Shown piece by piece: positions 27,721 through 37,347 of a stretch of 64,000 bases of DNA. Positions within the stretch are counted from its first letter, which is position 1. Each line of letters opens with the position of its first letter. The DNA lies in contig NZ_AYOZ01000045.1 in NCBI RefSeq assembly GCF_000508165.1, positions 124,001 to 188,000 on the forward strand, given 5' to 3'. The position numbers and the translations under genes are program-made. The notes under the pieces were generated by a model. It made no database searches. It had not been told where the DNA came from and worked only from the letters and a program-made list of their open reading frames with translations. The DNA comes from Marinomonas profundimaris. GTDB taxonomy: Bacteria; Pseudomonadota; Gammaproteobacteria; Pseudomonadales; Marinomonadaceae.

Positions 27721-28224
27721 ATGACAGTATTTTCTGCCGATATACAGCGATCCTTTCTGGGTCGCTTATCAAATATTTTTGCACTCACGGGCGGCTTTGT
27801 CATGCTTGGCATAGCCGCCGTCACCGTTGCGAGCATAATAGGTCGAACCACCATTGGACAATCAATTGAGGGTGATTATGAAATCACTGAAATGGGTCTG
27901 GCCATGGCGGTGTTTCTCTTTTTGCCCGTATGTTATGTGCGTAATGGTCACGTGATTGTTGACCTCTTTACCGCACATTGTAAAAAAAGCACGTTACAAA
28001 CATTGGATATCACGGCGGACATCGTGTTTACCGTAACCGCGTTTGTCTTTGCCTATCAAATGAGCCTTAGTGGGCTTGAGGCAAAAGACTACCTTGAACA
28101 AAGCATGCTGCTTGAACTTCCTACTTGGTGGACATTCATTGTCGGCGTCACGTCCATGACGCTGTGTGGACTATGTGGCCTTTACAAACTGTTTGCCGCG
28201 TTTCTAGGAGGTGCGAATGAGTAA
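27721..28224 (+). CDS. TRAP transporter small permease, DctQ type
   Basis: A 167-residue protein with four predicted membrane helices (about 19-41, 56-75, 99-118 and 139-158). It carries the family pattern GDYEITEMGLAMAVFLFLPVCYVRNGHVIVDLF. It pairs with DctM to form the membrane unit. The gene starts 23 nt after dctP and overlaps the large-subunit start by 8 nt. Confidence 0.9.
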   Translation: MTVFSADIQRSFLGRLSNIFALTGGFVMLGIAAVTVASIIGRTTIGQSIEGDYEITEMGLAMAVFLFLPVCYVRNGHVIVDLFTAHCKKSTLQTLDITADIVFTVTAFVFAYQMSLSGLEAKDYLEQSMLLELPTWWTFIVGVTSMTLCGLCGLYKLFAAFLGGANE

Positions 28225-29536
28225 TATTGAGCTGGCATTTTTAATGATGGCTGCGTTGCTTGTTTTAATGAGCATTCGTATTCCAATCGCGTTGGCCATG
28301 TTAGCGTGTGGCGCGGCGGGCTACTCCATGATTGGCGGCGTACCGGCGTTATTAGAATATTTAGGAACCGCACCCGTCTCTAAATTTTCCACTTATGACT
28401 TATCCGTTGTCCCTTTATTTCTTTTAATGGGCGAGCTTGCGACACGATCTGGTATTACGGCCGAGTTATTTAAAACCTGCAATACGTGGATTGGACGTCA
28501 ACGCGGCGGTATTGCTATGGCGGCCGTAGCGGGTTGCGCGGCATTCGGGGCGATTTGTGGCTCATCCTTGGCAACCGCGTCCACAATGGGAAAAGTCGCG
28601 TTACCTGAAATGAAACGCCTTAACTATTCTGGTAGTTTGGCGGCGGGCGCGTTAGCCGCTGGTGGCACATTGGGCATTTTGATTCCTCCTTCCATGGTGC
28701 TGATCATTTTTGCGGTTCTGACCGAACAAAATATTTCCAAAATGTTCATTGCGGCCTTTATTCCTGGCTTTCTCGCCGCGGGCGGTTACATTCTTGCTAT
28801 CGCAATTTACGTAAGGATTTACCCAAATGCGGGACCACGTGGAGAAAAAACCACGCTGGCACAGAAAATAAAATCGACGAAAGACGTATGGCATATTACG
28901 ACGATCTTTTTAATCGTATTAGGCGGCATTTACATGGGGATTTTCACCCCAACAGAAGCGGCATCTGTCGGTGTTATTTTGACCGCCATTCTAGCCGTGA
29001 CTCATGGAAAAATGCGTCTTGATGGTCTATTGGTTTGTCTGATGCGTACGGCGGTATCTGCTGCGATGATCTTTTTCATCGTGCTAGGTGCGGATTTATT
29101 CAGTGTGTTTATCGCGCTTTCTAGGTTACCTGATCTAGGTGTTGAGCTTATTCAGAACTCTGGCCTGTCGGCCTACACTATTCTAGTGTTGATGCTATTA
29201 ACCTATTTAGTGATGGGGTGTTTCTTAGACAGCTTGGCGATGATTTTGCTCACCATTCCGATTTACTTCCCAATGATTATGGCCATGGATTTTGGCATTC
29301 CAACGGCAGATGTCGGTATTTGGTTTGGCATATTGGCACTGATCGTCGTCGAAGTCGGACTCATCACACCACCCGTGGGCATGAACGTTTTTATCATTAA
29401 ATCCTTTGATGATAGCCTTAAATTAAAAGAGTGTTTTAAGGGGGTCATTCCATTTTTACTGTCTGACTTTGTGCGCGTTGCGTTACTAATAATCTTCCCT
29501 AGCATCACGCTTGGGTTAGTTCACTTGATCGGATAA
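28217..29536 (+). CDS. TRAP transporter large permease, DctM type
   Basis: About 439 residues with about 12 hydrophobic segments and DctM motifs: FLLMGELATRSGI, FGAICGSSLATASTMGKVALPEM, GTLGILIPPSMVLIIFAVLTEQNI, and EVGLITPPVGMNVFII. The start at 28217 has a perfect AGGAGG 5 nt upstream, lying inside the end of dctQ. A GTG at 28211 is less likely. It is the translocating subunit, driven by sodium, for the solute carried by the DctP protein. Confidence 0.92.
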   Translation: MSNIELAFLMMAALLVLMSIRIPIALAMLACGAAGYSMIGGVPALLEYLGTAPVSKFSTYDLSVVPLFLLMGELATRSGITAELFKTCNTWIGRQRGGIAMAAVAGCAAFGAICGSSLATASTMGKVALPEMKRLNYSGSLAAGALAAGGTLGILIPPSMVLIIFAVLTEQNISKMFIAAFIPGFLAAGGYILAIAIYVRIYPNAGPRGEKTTLAQKIKSTKDVWHITTIFLIVLGGIYMGIFTPTEAASVGVILTAILAVTHGKMRLDGLLVCLMRTAVSAAMIFFIVLGADLFSVFIALSRLPDLGVELIQNSGLSAYTILVLMLLTYLVMGCFLDSLAMILLTIPIYFPMIMAMDFGIPTADVGIWFGILALIVVEVGLITPPVGMNVFIIKSFDDSLKLKECFKGVIPFLLSDFVRVALLIIFPSITLGLVHLIG

Positions 29537-29542
29537 TTCATA

Positions 29543-29579
29543 AAAAAACGGCGTTGAAATTGAATCAACGCCGTTTTTT
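29543..29579. terminator. intrinsic terminator after TRAP genes
   Basis: AAAAAACGGCGTTGA pairs with TCAACGCCGTTTTTT around a 7-nt loop, 6 nt after the dctM stop. The T-run follows the GC stem on the plus strand. Confidence 0.92.
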
Positions 29580-29658
29580 ATGATCCATGTTTTGCATTAC
29601 ACCGAAATAGTGTTTTTATATTACAATGCCCAATTATTTAATAAGAAATGAGATCTAA

Positions 29659-30117
29659 ATGGCTGACGATACAAAAAAAACAGACCCATCCGTGGATTTT
29701 GGCATACTCAATAGCCTAATGGGTTATCGCTTACGCCGTGCTCAAATGAATTTTTTCAGCAAATTTTCCGATTTGTGTTCAGACTTGGGCATCAGTCCAG
29801 GCTTATTTGCCATCATTGCCATTGTTGAACGAAACCCAGGACTAACCCAAACCGCAGTGGCTCAAGCGCTGGGGAATGACCGTTCCGCCATGGTCGCTGC
29901 AGTCGATAAGTTAGAGCAGATGGATATTATTGAAAGACGTCCTGCTAAAAACGATCGTCGCTCTTATGCGTTGTTTATGACCAAACACGGGCAAACATTT
30001 TTTAAGACATTATCAACACGCGTGATGGAACATGAACAAAGTATGGCGGCGCGCTTAAAAGATGACAAAGAACTTGATTGGCTACTGAAAACGCTCGACA
30101 TCCTATCGAAGAACTAA
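29659..30117 (+). CDS. MarR-family transcriptional regulator
   Basis: A 152-residue MarR protein. The winged-helix core is LGISPGLFAIIAIVERNPGLTQTAVAQALGNDRSAMVAAVDKLEQMDIIERRPAKNDRRSYALFMT in family order, including the wing DRRSYAL. MarR regulators such as CouR, HcaR and FerC repress hydroxycinnamate genes and are released by the CoA thioester. Position next to the fcs/TRAP block suggests the same job. It has its own terminator-delimited unit. Ligand not shown by sequence. Confidence 0.87.
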   Translation: MADDTKKTDPSVDFGILNSLMGYRLRRAQMNFFSKFSDLCSDLGISPGLFAIIAIVERNPGLTQTAVAQALGNDRSAMVAAVDKLEQMDIIERRPAKNDRRSYALFMTKHGQTFFKTLSTRVMEHEQSMAARLKDDKELDWLLKTLDILSKN

Positions 30118-30121
30118 CGCT

Positions 30122-30157
30122 GAGTAATGGCTGACCGTAAAAAGTCAGCCATTACTC
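30122..30157. terminator. palindromic hairpin between convergent genes
   Basis: A 14-bp perfect stem (GAGTAATGGCTGAC / GTCAGCCATTACTC) with an 8-nt loop sits between the marR and receptor stops. T-tracts are weak on both sides, so termination is likely but not textbook. Confidence 0.7.
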
Positions 30158-30164
30158 TTAACAT

Positions 30165-31481
30165 TTAGTTCGTAAACTGATTCGCAAATTGTCCAACCGC
30201 ACCCACAACACGCTTAGCACCGTCTTGAATTTCAACAATCACTTCACCTGCTTCATTCGATAACGCCAAACCTTGCTCTGCTTGTTCTTTGCCTTTATTA
30301 ATCAAAGCCACCGCTTTTTCAGCAAGTAACTGATTCTGTTCAACCACGCCAACGATTTCTTCTGTTGCCGAACTTGTTCTTGATGCAAGCTGACGAACTT
30401 CGTCCGCAACTACCGCAAAGCCGCGACCTTGTTCGCCAGCTCTCGCCGCTTCGATCGCTGCATTTAGAGCTAAGAGGTTTGTTTGGTCTGCGATGCCTCG
30501 GATACTCTGGATAATCGAACCCACTAACTGCGATTGTTTATCTAGCTCAGAAATGCCTTCTGCCGCTTCGGCCATTTGGTCCGATAGCTGGTGCATCACT
30601 TTCACCGTGTCTTTAACCACTTGGCTGCCTTTTTTAGCGCTTTCATCAGTTTGCTTAGACGTACTAAACGCAATATCCGCGGCTTCGGACACGGCGATTT
30701 CACGATTAACCTGATCGGTAATCACCGTTGCAAATTTAACCACTTTATAAAGGCGACCATGAATATCAGAAATTGGGTTATAAGACGCTTCTAACCAGAC
30801 AGTGTTGCCTCGGCTATCAATACGTTTAAAACGCTCGGCAAAGAAAATGCCCTTATTTAACTTACCCCAAAACTCCGTATATTCGGCAGACTTAGATTCT
30901 TCTTCAGTACAAAACATTTTATGATGTTTGCCCTTAATCTGCGCCATTTCATACCCCATCCCTTTTAGGAAAAGGTCATTTGCTTTCAGAATATGGCCCG
31001 TCATATCAAATTCAATGACCGCGGTAGAACGCTGAAGTGCGGCTATAATATTTTCATCTTCTCGAGATTTAACAATCGTTCGAGTTAAGTCGTTACAATG
31101 TAAGGTGAGTATTTTTGTTGTGCCGTCGCCATCCACCATGGGTTGAAAAATGGCTCGAAGCCACACTTCTTCTTTGTTGTTTTTTTCAATTTCCAAGGCA
31201 CCAACCCAGTGTTCCCCTTCTTTTATAGCATTCATCAAGGCTTTATAATGCACTGTGTTACGAGCGTAGCTTGGCGCTAATTCAGAAATCTTTTTGCCTA
31301 CGATGTGTTCTTTAGCAATGCCTAATTCATCCGCGAATTTTTTGTTTACCGTGGTTACAATGCCGTCTGGCGTTGCCATGATAACCAGCATTTCTTGCTC
31401 TAAACTTTCTTTGACTTGATTAAGCGAAAACAGCTCTTCCTTCAAAGTCTTAAGTTCATTCTTCAAACTATTATTAAACAT
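30165..31481 (-). CDS. soluble PAS-PAS-MCP chemotaxis-type receptor, BdlA-like
   Basis: A 438-residue cytoplasmic receptor with no membrane segments. A short coiled coil (residues 1-25) leads into two PAS domains (about 30-140 and 150-265; [20 protein letters not shown], then [21 protein letters not shown]). The MCP signalling region follows with the hairpin-tip signature [44 protein letters not shown] in family order. Two PAS domains plus a soluble MCP tip is the architecture of BdlA, the P. aeruginosa biofilm-dispersion regulator. The start at 31481 follows GAGGGGAAAGGA; a TTG at 31502 is not needed. Signal unknown. Confidence 0.88.
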   Translation of the reverse strand: MFNNSLKNELKTLKEELFSLNQVKESLEQEMLVIMATPDGIVTTVNKKFADELGIAKEHIVGKKISELAPSYARNTVHYKALMNAIKEGEHWVGALEIEKNNKEEVWLRAIFQPMVDGDGTTKILTLHCNDLTRTIVKSREDENIIAALQRSTAVIEFDMTGHILKANDLFLKGMGYEMAQIKGKHHKMFCTEEESKSAEYTEFWGKLNKGIFFAERFKRIDSRGNTVWLEASYNPISDIHGRLYKVVKFATVITDQVNREIAVSEAADIAFSTSKQTDESAKKGSQVVKDTVKVMHQLSDQMAEAAEGISELDKQSQLVGSIIQSIRGIADQTNLLALNAAIEAARAGEQGRGFAVVADEVRQLASRTSSATEEIVGVVEQNQLLAEKAVALINKGKEQAEQGLALSNEAGEVIVEIQDGAKRVVGAVGQFANQFTN

Positions 31482-31629
31482 TCCTTTCCCCTCACATACC
31501 AAATCAATAAAAAATCAAAACAACAAAGTCCGTAAACTAAAATCTAAAAAACACTCTGTAGACATTTTCTATAACCAGAATTTTTCATTAAAGCATCTGT
31601 AATATAGCGTAGTTCAGATTGCTAAAAAA

Positions 31630-34600
31630 TCACGTAAAACCATTCACTTCGCTCACAATGGTATCGAGTACTTGATGTAATTGTGAGCGAAGATCAGACA
31701 CTTGAATAGAAGAAAAACAAACCTCTAATTCGTCTTTATCTTCCGTCGCTTTTAAAACCTGCTCAAAATGTGACAGCTGACTCGAAAGTTGCAACAAGCC
31801 CATCGTCAAAGCAGATCCCTTTAATGAATGAATATATTCTCGCGTGCGAACTGGATCACGCTCCTTCACGCCTTGTTGAATTTTTTCTAATAAATCGTTG
31901 GATTCAATGACAAAGCTTTCCACAACGCTTTTGAATAAATCCGCACTGCCACCGAAGCGATTTAAAACAGATTCAATATCTTCGTATTCCTTCGATGCAT
32001 TATCTTCTTTTTCTATTATGGTCTCAGCTTCAATATTCACATTTAATAACGGCTTTTTATCGACGTAGCGCAAAATACACGCAATCATCAAATCAACATC
32101 TAATGGCTTACCAAGATGATCATTCATTCCCGCATCAAGACACGCTCGACGATCAGATTCAGACACATTCGCAGTCATCGCAACAATGGGCAATGACGCA
32201 AACAACGTATTTTGACGAATCAACCTCGTGGCTTCCAACCCATCCACACCTGGCATTTGCATGTCCATAAGGACAAGGTCAAAAAAATCTGCGTCTTGTT
32301 CTAATACTGTTTCAACACCTTCTCGCCCACCTTCTGCCACGGTAACAATCGCGCCTTCGGCAGCCAGCAACTCTGTTGCTACTTGTCGGTTAAAGGCATT
32401 GTCTTCCACTAATAAAAGTTTAATACCCTCCAAATGCCCTTTGGTTTGAATATCTTGTTTCTCCGTACGGCTTTTTATTGCTGTACGATTGCCCGATAAC
32501 GCTTTGATAATCGTTTCAGATAACTGACTTTGTGTCGTGGGCTTTATCAAATAATCCGTCGCCAAATCAATGGAGCGTTCAAGCGTTTCATTCGACATGT
32601 TGGCCAGTAAAATAATTTTTGGTTGACGAGATACTAGGTCAAATTGTCCTCGCATTTTTAACAAACTGTCACGTCCAACAAAGTCTGACGTTTTCACATC
32701 TAGCAGCACAATATCAAACGGATTGTTACATTGAATGGCCTCATTTACCCAATGAATTACCGCTTCAATCGTGTCGGCTTGCTCATGAGACCAACCTAGA
32801 TTATTCGCCATGCGCGTTAATATGGTTTGCGAGGCAATGTTATTGTCTACGATAAGAATACGTACGGGTGCACTTTTTTGAATCATCATTAAGCTTGAGT
32901 CTGGAGAGTCTGCAATAGGCAGGTCAATGGTGAAATAGAAAAGACTGCCTTCACCTAACGTACTCTTCACACTTAATGTTCCACCCATTAATTCGACAAA
33001 ACGACGGCAAATTACCAAGCCCAAACCTGAGCCTCCAAAACGTCGAGTGGTTGAAGATTCCGCCTGAGAAAACACTTCAAAGATGGACTCTATTTTATCG
33101 TCTGAGATACCAATTCCTGTATCTTTAACTGAAACCGTCAGTCGTGACACACCTTCCGCTGCATTCGTATGTTTAATTTCTAAAGTGACACTGCCTTCTA
33201 AGGTGAATTTAATCGCGTTACTTAATAGATTGATGAGAACTTGTAACAAACGCAGTTTGTCGCCCACAAGAGAGGGAGGTATGTCTTTATCTATATCAAA
33301 AATAAGCTCAACATTGTCTTTTAACGTACCACCAGACAACACCGTAGATAACTCATAAAGTAATTTTTCGACATCAAAAGGAACGCTTTCCAGTTCTAAT
33401 TTTCCAGCGTCTACTTTGGAAAAGTCCAACACATCATTAATCAAACCCAGTAATGATTTCGCTGAAATATGGGCCTTGGAAATATAATCTTCTTGCTGAT
33501 GCGTTAAAGAGGTTCGTTTTACTAACTGCAACATACCTAAAATGGCGTTCATGGGCGTGCGAATTTCGTGGCTCATATTCGCTAGGAAGCTGGATTTGGC
33601 TGCGCTGGCCGCATCCGCTTCATTTTTTGCGTTGCGCAGGCGAGTTTCAAGCTCTCTTTCCGATGTAATATCTTGATTCACACCAATAACATTGATGGTG
33701 TTTCCGTTGTTGGTTTTATCGACATAAGCATCTGACTTGATATAACGAACACTGCCATCGGGTAAGACAATCCGAAAATCAATACTGTATGTCCCTTCAG
33801 TCGCGAGTATTTCCTGTAAAAAAGTCGATGTCCACACTCTATCTTCTGGGTGAACTTTTTCCAGCCATGTGTCAAAAACCACAGGCGTTTCATCATTTTT
33901 TAGACGTGGTAGTTGGTAGATATCAAACATAATATCATTCCATTCCAGTACTCCCAGTTCAACATCCCAACGCCACACACCAAGACGTGCCGCCTCTGTC
34001 GCTACCAACAACTGATCACGAGCCGACACCAACGCCAACTGGCTTTCTTTCTGTTCGGTAATGTCCATTGCCATGCCCAAAAAACCGACAATTTGATTGT
34101 CTGCGTTTTTCATTGGTGTGATCACCAAAGACACGGGTTTTCTATTCCCAAATTTATCAATATAGGTCCATTCATTTCTATCATAATCATCGTGGAATGC
34201 TTTAAATATCAGCACATCCATTAAGTCTGAAACATAGGTTCCGCTTGTTTCAAGAATCGCCTTCTGCGCTTGCTCGATTTCATTATGATCATGGAAGTCT
34301 AAGGACGTCATTTTATTGACCGCTTCCTCAGCGGAATACCCCAACATTCTTTGCGCACCGCTGTTAAAAAGATTAATCACCCCTTTCTTATCCGTCGCTA
34401 TGATTGAGATTTCAGAAGAGGCGTTCAATACATCGTTCAACAGCAAATTGATTTCTTGTAATTCTAAGGTCCGCGCCTTTACCTGACTTTCTAAATTGGT
34501 GTTTAAATCACGAATTTTGGCTTCTGCTTTTTTACGCTCGGAAATATCTCGGACACTGTTCGATACCCCAACCACAATATGGTTAGAATCAAATATGGGC

Positions 34601-35886
34601 GACACCGTCAATGCCACAGGAACATCAGAACCGGACTTCGTCTTTCTTCGCGTTTCCACCAAAAACGACTCTTTGCTTTCAATAACCGATGAAAGAATCA
34701 GTTTGTCTTCGTATTGCAGATCCGTCGGTACCAACAACTCAAGAGACGATTTCCCCATAACTTCTTCTTGTGTATAACCAAAAATCTGCTCTGCTCCCTT
34801 ATTCCAGCTGACTATTTCATTGCTTAAACTTTTACTGATAATGCCATCTGCTGAGCTTTCCACTATCGCCGCAATGCGTGATTTATGCGCGACATTAGCC
34901 CGTACCATCGCCACCAGCAGAGCAACAAGGGCGCTTATAAAGCCCCCAATGACCAAAACAGAGAAAGGGTTGGGCAAATGTAAATCAGCAATAAAAGCCG
35001 AAGAAACGCTAAAACAGCTTTCCCATTGTCGACCGTAGATGGATTGTGATTGGAATACTTTATGTCGGTCATCTTTTAAATCACCGCTGTCGTAAAAACG
35101 CACTTTGTTATCTACATCTGTGATATCAAAGAGTTCGTAATGCACTTTCTCCAAATCAATTTGAAGATCTTTTAAAACATCTTCAATGATCAAAGGCGCA
35201 TAGCTCCAACCAAAGCCTTTTTCTTTTCGTTCCTCTAATGTGCTGGGGACTTTTCCCCCTCGATAAATCGGCATGAGAATCAACACAGACTGCTGTGCCT
35301 TTCCTGACGCTTGCACTAAGGTAATCGGCCCTGTCATTCTGACACCACCACTGTAAAGCGCCGAACTGGCGGCTTCGCGGCGATTTTTTTCAGACGCAAT
35401 GTCCAATCCTATTGCTGGCAAGTTTCTTTCAACGGGCTCCACAAATTGAATAATGAATCGATCACCAAAATTAGAAGTGAGTTCTTTGATTTGAAAATCT
35501 GGCCAGCCATGTTGACGCGCAGATTGAATAAAATGATCGACCTTGTTTTGAGAAACACGACGAATAAACCCAAAGCCCAGCGCACCGGGAAACTCTGTTT
35601 CTAAATCACGTGTCAGACTGTACTGGTGGAACATGTCTTGGGTGATTTCATTTTCACCCGCCGTTAATAAAACGCCTCGGGCACCGCGAAGTCCATATTG
35701 ATAGATTTGGATGCGATACAACACTTCTTCCATGACATGATGTGAAGATTGGAAAATGGCGTCTGCGATTCTTTCTTTATTGCTGTCCTGAACTCGATAC
35801 GTCACAGCCAACGTGACTAACATACCAAACAGCAATACTAAGATCACATAGCGGTTATAAAAATTATCGAAGGATATTTTCTTCAC
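31630..35886 (-). CDS. CHASE-PAS hybrid sensor histidine kinase with HPt
   Basis: A 1418-residue membrane phosphorelay kinase. TM1 is about residues 13-30, a periplasmic CHASE-type sensor about 40-300, and TM2 about 308-332. Three PAS domains follow (about 340-455, 485-610 and 625-745), the first followed by a coiled coil. HisKA has phospho-accepting His773 in SHEIRTPMN. The HATPase has GIGISDDK and RRFGGSGLGLVICR. REC1 has Asp1063 (VLLDVKT), REC2 has Asp1208 (VLMDMQMPG), and the C-terminal HPt has His1353 (YIHSLKGSA). REC1 has DNN where an acidic pair is usual, so it may be less active. It uses a GTG start behind GGAGG. The output regulator is not in the window. Confidence 0.93.
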   Translation of the reverse strand: MKKISFDNFYNRYVILVLLFGMLVTLAVTYRVQDSNKERIADAIFQSSHHVMEEVLYRIQIYQYGLRGARGVLLTAGENEITQDMFHQYSLTRDLETEFPGALGFGFIRRVSQNKVDHFIQSARQHGWPDFQIKELTSNFGDRFIIQFVEPVERNLPAIGLDIASEKNRREAASSALYSGGVRMTGPITLVQASGKAQQSVLILMPIYRGGKVPSTLEERKEKGFGWSYAPLIIEDVLKDLQIDLEKVHYELFDITDVDNKVRFYDSGDLKDDRHKVFQSQSIYGRQWESCFSVSSAFIADLHLPNPFSVLVIGGFISALVALLVAMVRANVAHKSRIAAIVESSADGIISKSLSNEIVSWNKGAEQIFGYTQEEVMGKSSLELLVPTDLQYEDKLILSSVIESKESFLVETRRKTKSGSDVPVALTVSPIFDSNHIVVGVSNSVRDISERKKAEAKIRDLNTNLESQVKARTLELQEINLLLNDVLNASSEISIIATDKKGVINLFNSGAQRMLGYSAEEAVNKMTSLDFHDHNEIEQAQKAILETSGTYVSDLMDVLIFKAFHDDYDRNEWTYIDKFGNRKPVSLVITPMKNADNQIVGFLGMAMDITEQKESQLALVSARDQLLVATEAARLGVWRWDVELGVLEWNDIMFDIYQLPRLKNDETPVVFDTWLEKVHPEDRVWTSTFLQEILATEGTYSIDFRIVLPDGSVRYIKSDAYVDKTNNGNTINVIGVNQDITSERELETRLRNAKNEADAASAAKSSFLANMSHEIRTPMNAILGMLQLVKRTSLTHQQEDYISKAHISAKSLLGLINDVLDFSKVDAGKLELESVPFDVEKLLYELSTVLSGGTLKDNVELIFDIDKDIPPSLVGDKLRLLQVLINLLSNAIKFTLEGSVTLEIKHTNAAEGVSRLTVSVKDTGIGISDDKIESIFEVFSQAESSTTRRFGGSGLGLVICRRFVELMGGTLSVKSTLGEGSLFYFTIDLPIADSPDSSLMMIQKSAPVRILIVDNNIASQTILTRMANNLGWSHEQADTIEAVIHWVNEAIQCNNPFDIVLLDVKTSDFVGRDSLLKMRGQFDLVSRQPKIILLANMSNETLERSIDLATDYLIKPTTQSQLSETIIKALSGNRTAIKSRTEKQDIQTKGHLEGIKLLLVEDNAFNRQVATELLAAEGAIVTVAEGGREGVETVLEQDADFFDLVLMDMQMPGVDGLEATRLIRQNTLFASLPIVAMTANVSESDRRACLDAGMNDHLGKPLDVDLMIACILRYVDKKPLLNVNIEAETIIEKEDNASKEYEDIESVLNRFGGSADLFKSVVESFVIESNDLLEKIQQGVKERDPVRTREYIHSLKGSALTMGLLQLSSQLSHFEQVLKATEDKDELEVCFSSIQVSDLRSQLHQVLDTIVSEVNGFT

Positions 35887-36200
35887 TTTTGCCTCCTGGC
35901 AAATGTCGATCCCAATACCGAATTCATAAATGTCTTAAAACTGCCTATCAGATTGATTTTGTTGTAATTGTAGTCTAATTCATGGTCTTTGATAAAATAT
36001 CCAATCTCGAAAATCACACAAAGCTACAATTTATTACGCAACCTAACCCAGTTTTATAAACAGACGAAATGAACCGCATGATTTTTTCTCAAACTTCCTT
36101 TGCCTTAAATCAATTTCCACCATACAAACCAAGCAATAACGTGTGTTTTACGCTATAAATACACTTACATTTCCCACACAAAACGACAGGATTACATGTT
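35887..36200. other. 314-nt divergent spacer, kinase / ldhA
   Basis: No gene is seen. A GGAGG ribosome-binding site for the kinase lies at its left edge and AGGA for ldhA at its right edge. TATAAA near 36154 is a possible -10 element for ldhA, but no convincing -35 or FNR-type box was found. Confidence 0.5.
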
Positions 36201-37190
36201 ATGAAAGTGGCCGTTTTCTCATGCAAACCCTACGACAAAAGAACACTAAGCTCACACTCAGACAACACCTCGCTGTCCATGACCTACTTTGAAAGTCGTC
36301 TAAGCATGGAAACTATCAGTCTAGTCAAAGGTTTTGATGCCGTCTCTTGTTTTGTAAACGATGATGTAAATGCCGATGTCATCCATCTTTTAAAGCAACA
36401 AGGTGTGAGCACCATCGCTTTGCGTTGCGCTGGGTTTAACAATGTGGATTTAGACGCTGCAAAAGCAGAAGGCATTAAAATATTTCATGTTCCCGATTAC
36501 AGCCCAACATCCGTCGCGGAACACGCTGTGGCGCTCATCATGACGTTGAACAGGAAAACGCATCGCGCTTATCACAGAGTAAAAGAAGGCAACTTTGCAT
36601 TGGAAGGTTTACTCGGTTTTAACTTAGAAGGCAAAACGGTTGGCTGTATTGGAACAGGGCGAATTGGGGCGGCTTTTTGTCGAATCATGAAAGGCTTCGG
36701 CTGCCATGTTTTATGTTATGACCTTTATCCATCCCAAACCCTAATCGATCAAGGCTGCGAATATATTTCACTGGATGAGCTCTACCAAAAAAGCGATATC
36801 ATCAGCTTGCATTGCCCGCTCAATGCATCAACTCATCATTTGATAAACACAGACAGCTTAGAAAAAATGAAAGACGGCGTGATGATCATCAACACCAGTC
36901 GTGGCGCATTGGTTCATGCTCAAAAAGCCATTGATGCACTCTATAGCGGAAAAATCGGTTATTTAGGGTTGGATGTTTACGAACAAGAAAATAAGATTTT
37001 CTTCGAAGATATGTCATCCCACATCATCCAAGACAGTGTCTTCCAGCTGATGCTCACCTTCCCCAACGTCGTCGTAACAGGCCACCAAGGCTACTTTACC
37101 GACGAAGCGTTAAACCACATTGCGGCAACCACTGTCGACAATTTACTGCACCATCAGAATGAAGAAAGTTACGCGAGACAGCTGGCGTAG
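36201..37190 (+). CDS. ldhA: fermentative D-lactate dehydrogenase
   Basis: A 329-residue D-2-hydroxyacid dehydrogenase of the LdhA type, reducing pyruvate to D-lactate with NADH. It has VAVFSCKPYDK at the N-terminus, the substrate-site ALRCAGFNNVDL (catalytic Arg region), and the nucleotide fold TVGCIGTGRIGAAFCRIMKGFG. VMIINTSRGALV, GLDVYEQE and the catalytic-histidine VTGHQGYFTDEAL also match. The length equals the E. coli enzyme (329). AGGA lies 9-10 nt before the ATG. It is monocistronic. Confidence 0.93.
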   Translation: MKVAVFSCKPYDKRTLSSHSDNTSLSMTYFESRLSMETISLVKGFDAVSCFVNDDVNADVIHLLKQQGVSTIALRCAGFNNVDLDAAKAEGIKIFHVPDYSPTSVAEHAVALIMTLNRKTHRAYHRVKEGNFALEGLLGFNLEGKTVGCIGTGRIGAAFCRIMKGFGCHVLCYDLYPSQTLIDQGCEYISLDELYQKSDIISLHCPLNASTHHLINTDSLEKMKDGVMIINTSRGALVHAQKAIDALYSGKIGYLGLDVYEQENKIFFEDMSSHIIQDSVFQLMLTFPNVVVTGHQGYFTDEALNHIAATTVDNLLHHQNEESYARQLA

Positions 37191-37347
37191 AAATACCATT
37201 TCATCCCTTAAGACGAGTTTATTGCCCCAGCGAATGAGGTTTTAGACTCGTCTCACTTCTTGAAAAACCCTATCTAACAATCCACAAATGGTCACACTCA
37301 TCGAGTATAATTTGTCCATATTTATAAAAGAGAAGGAATGCCAGCAC

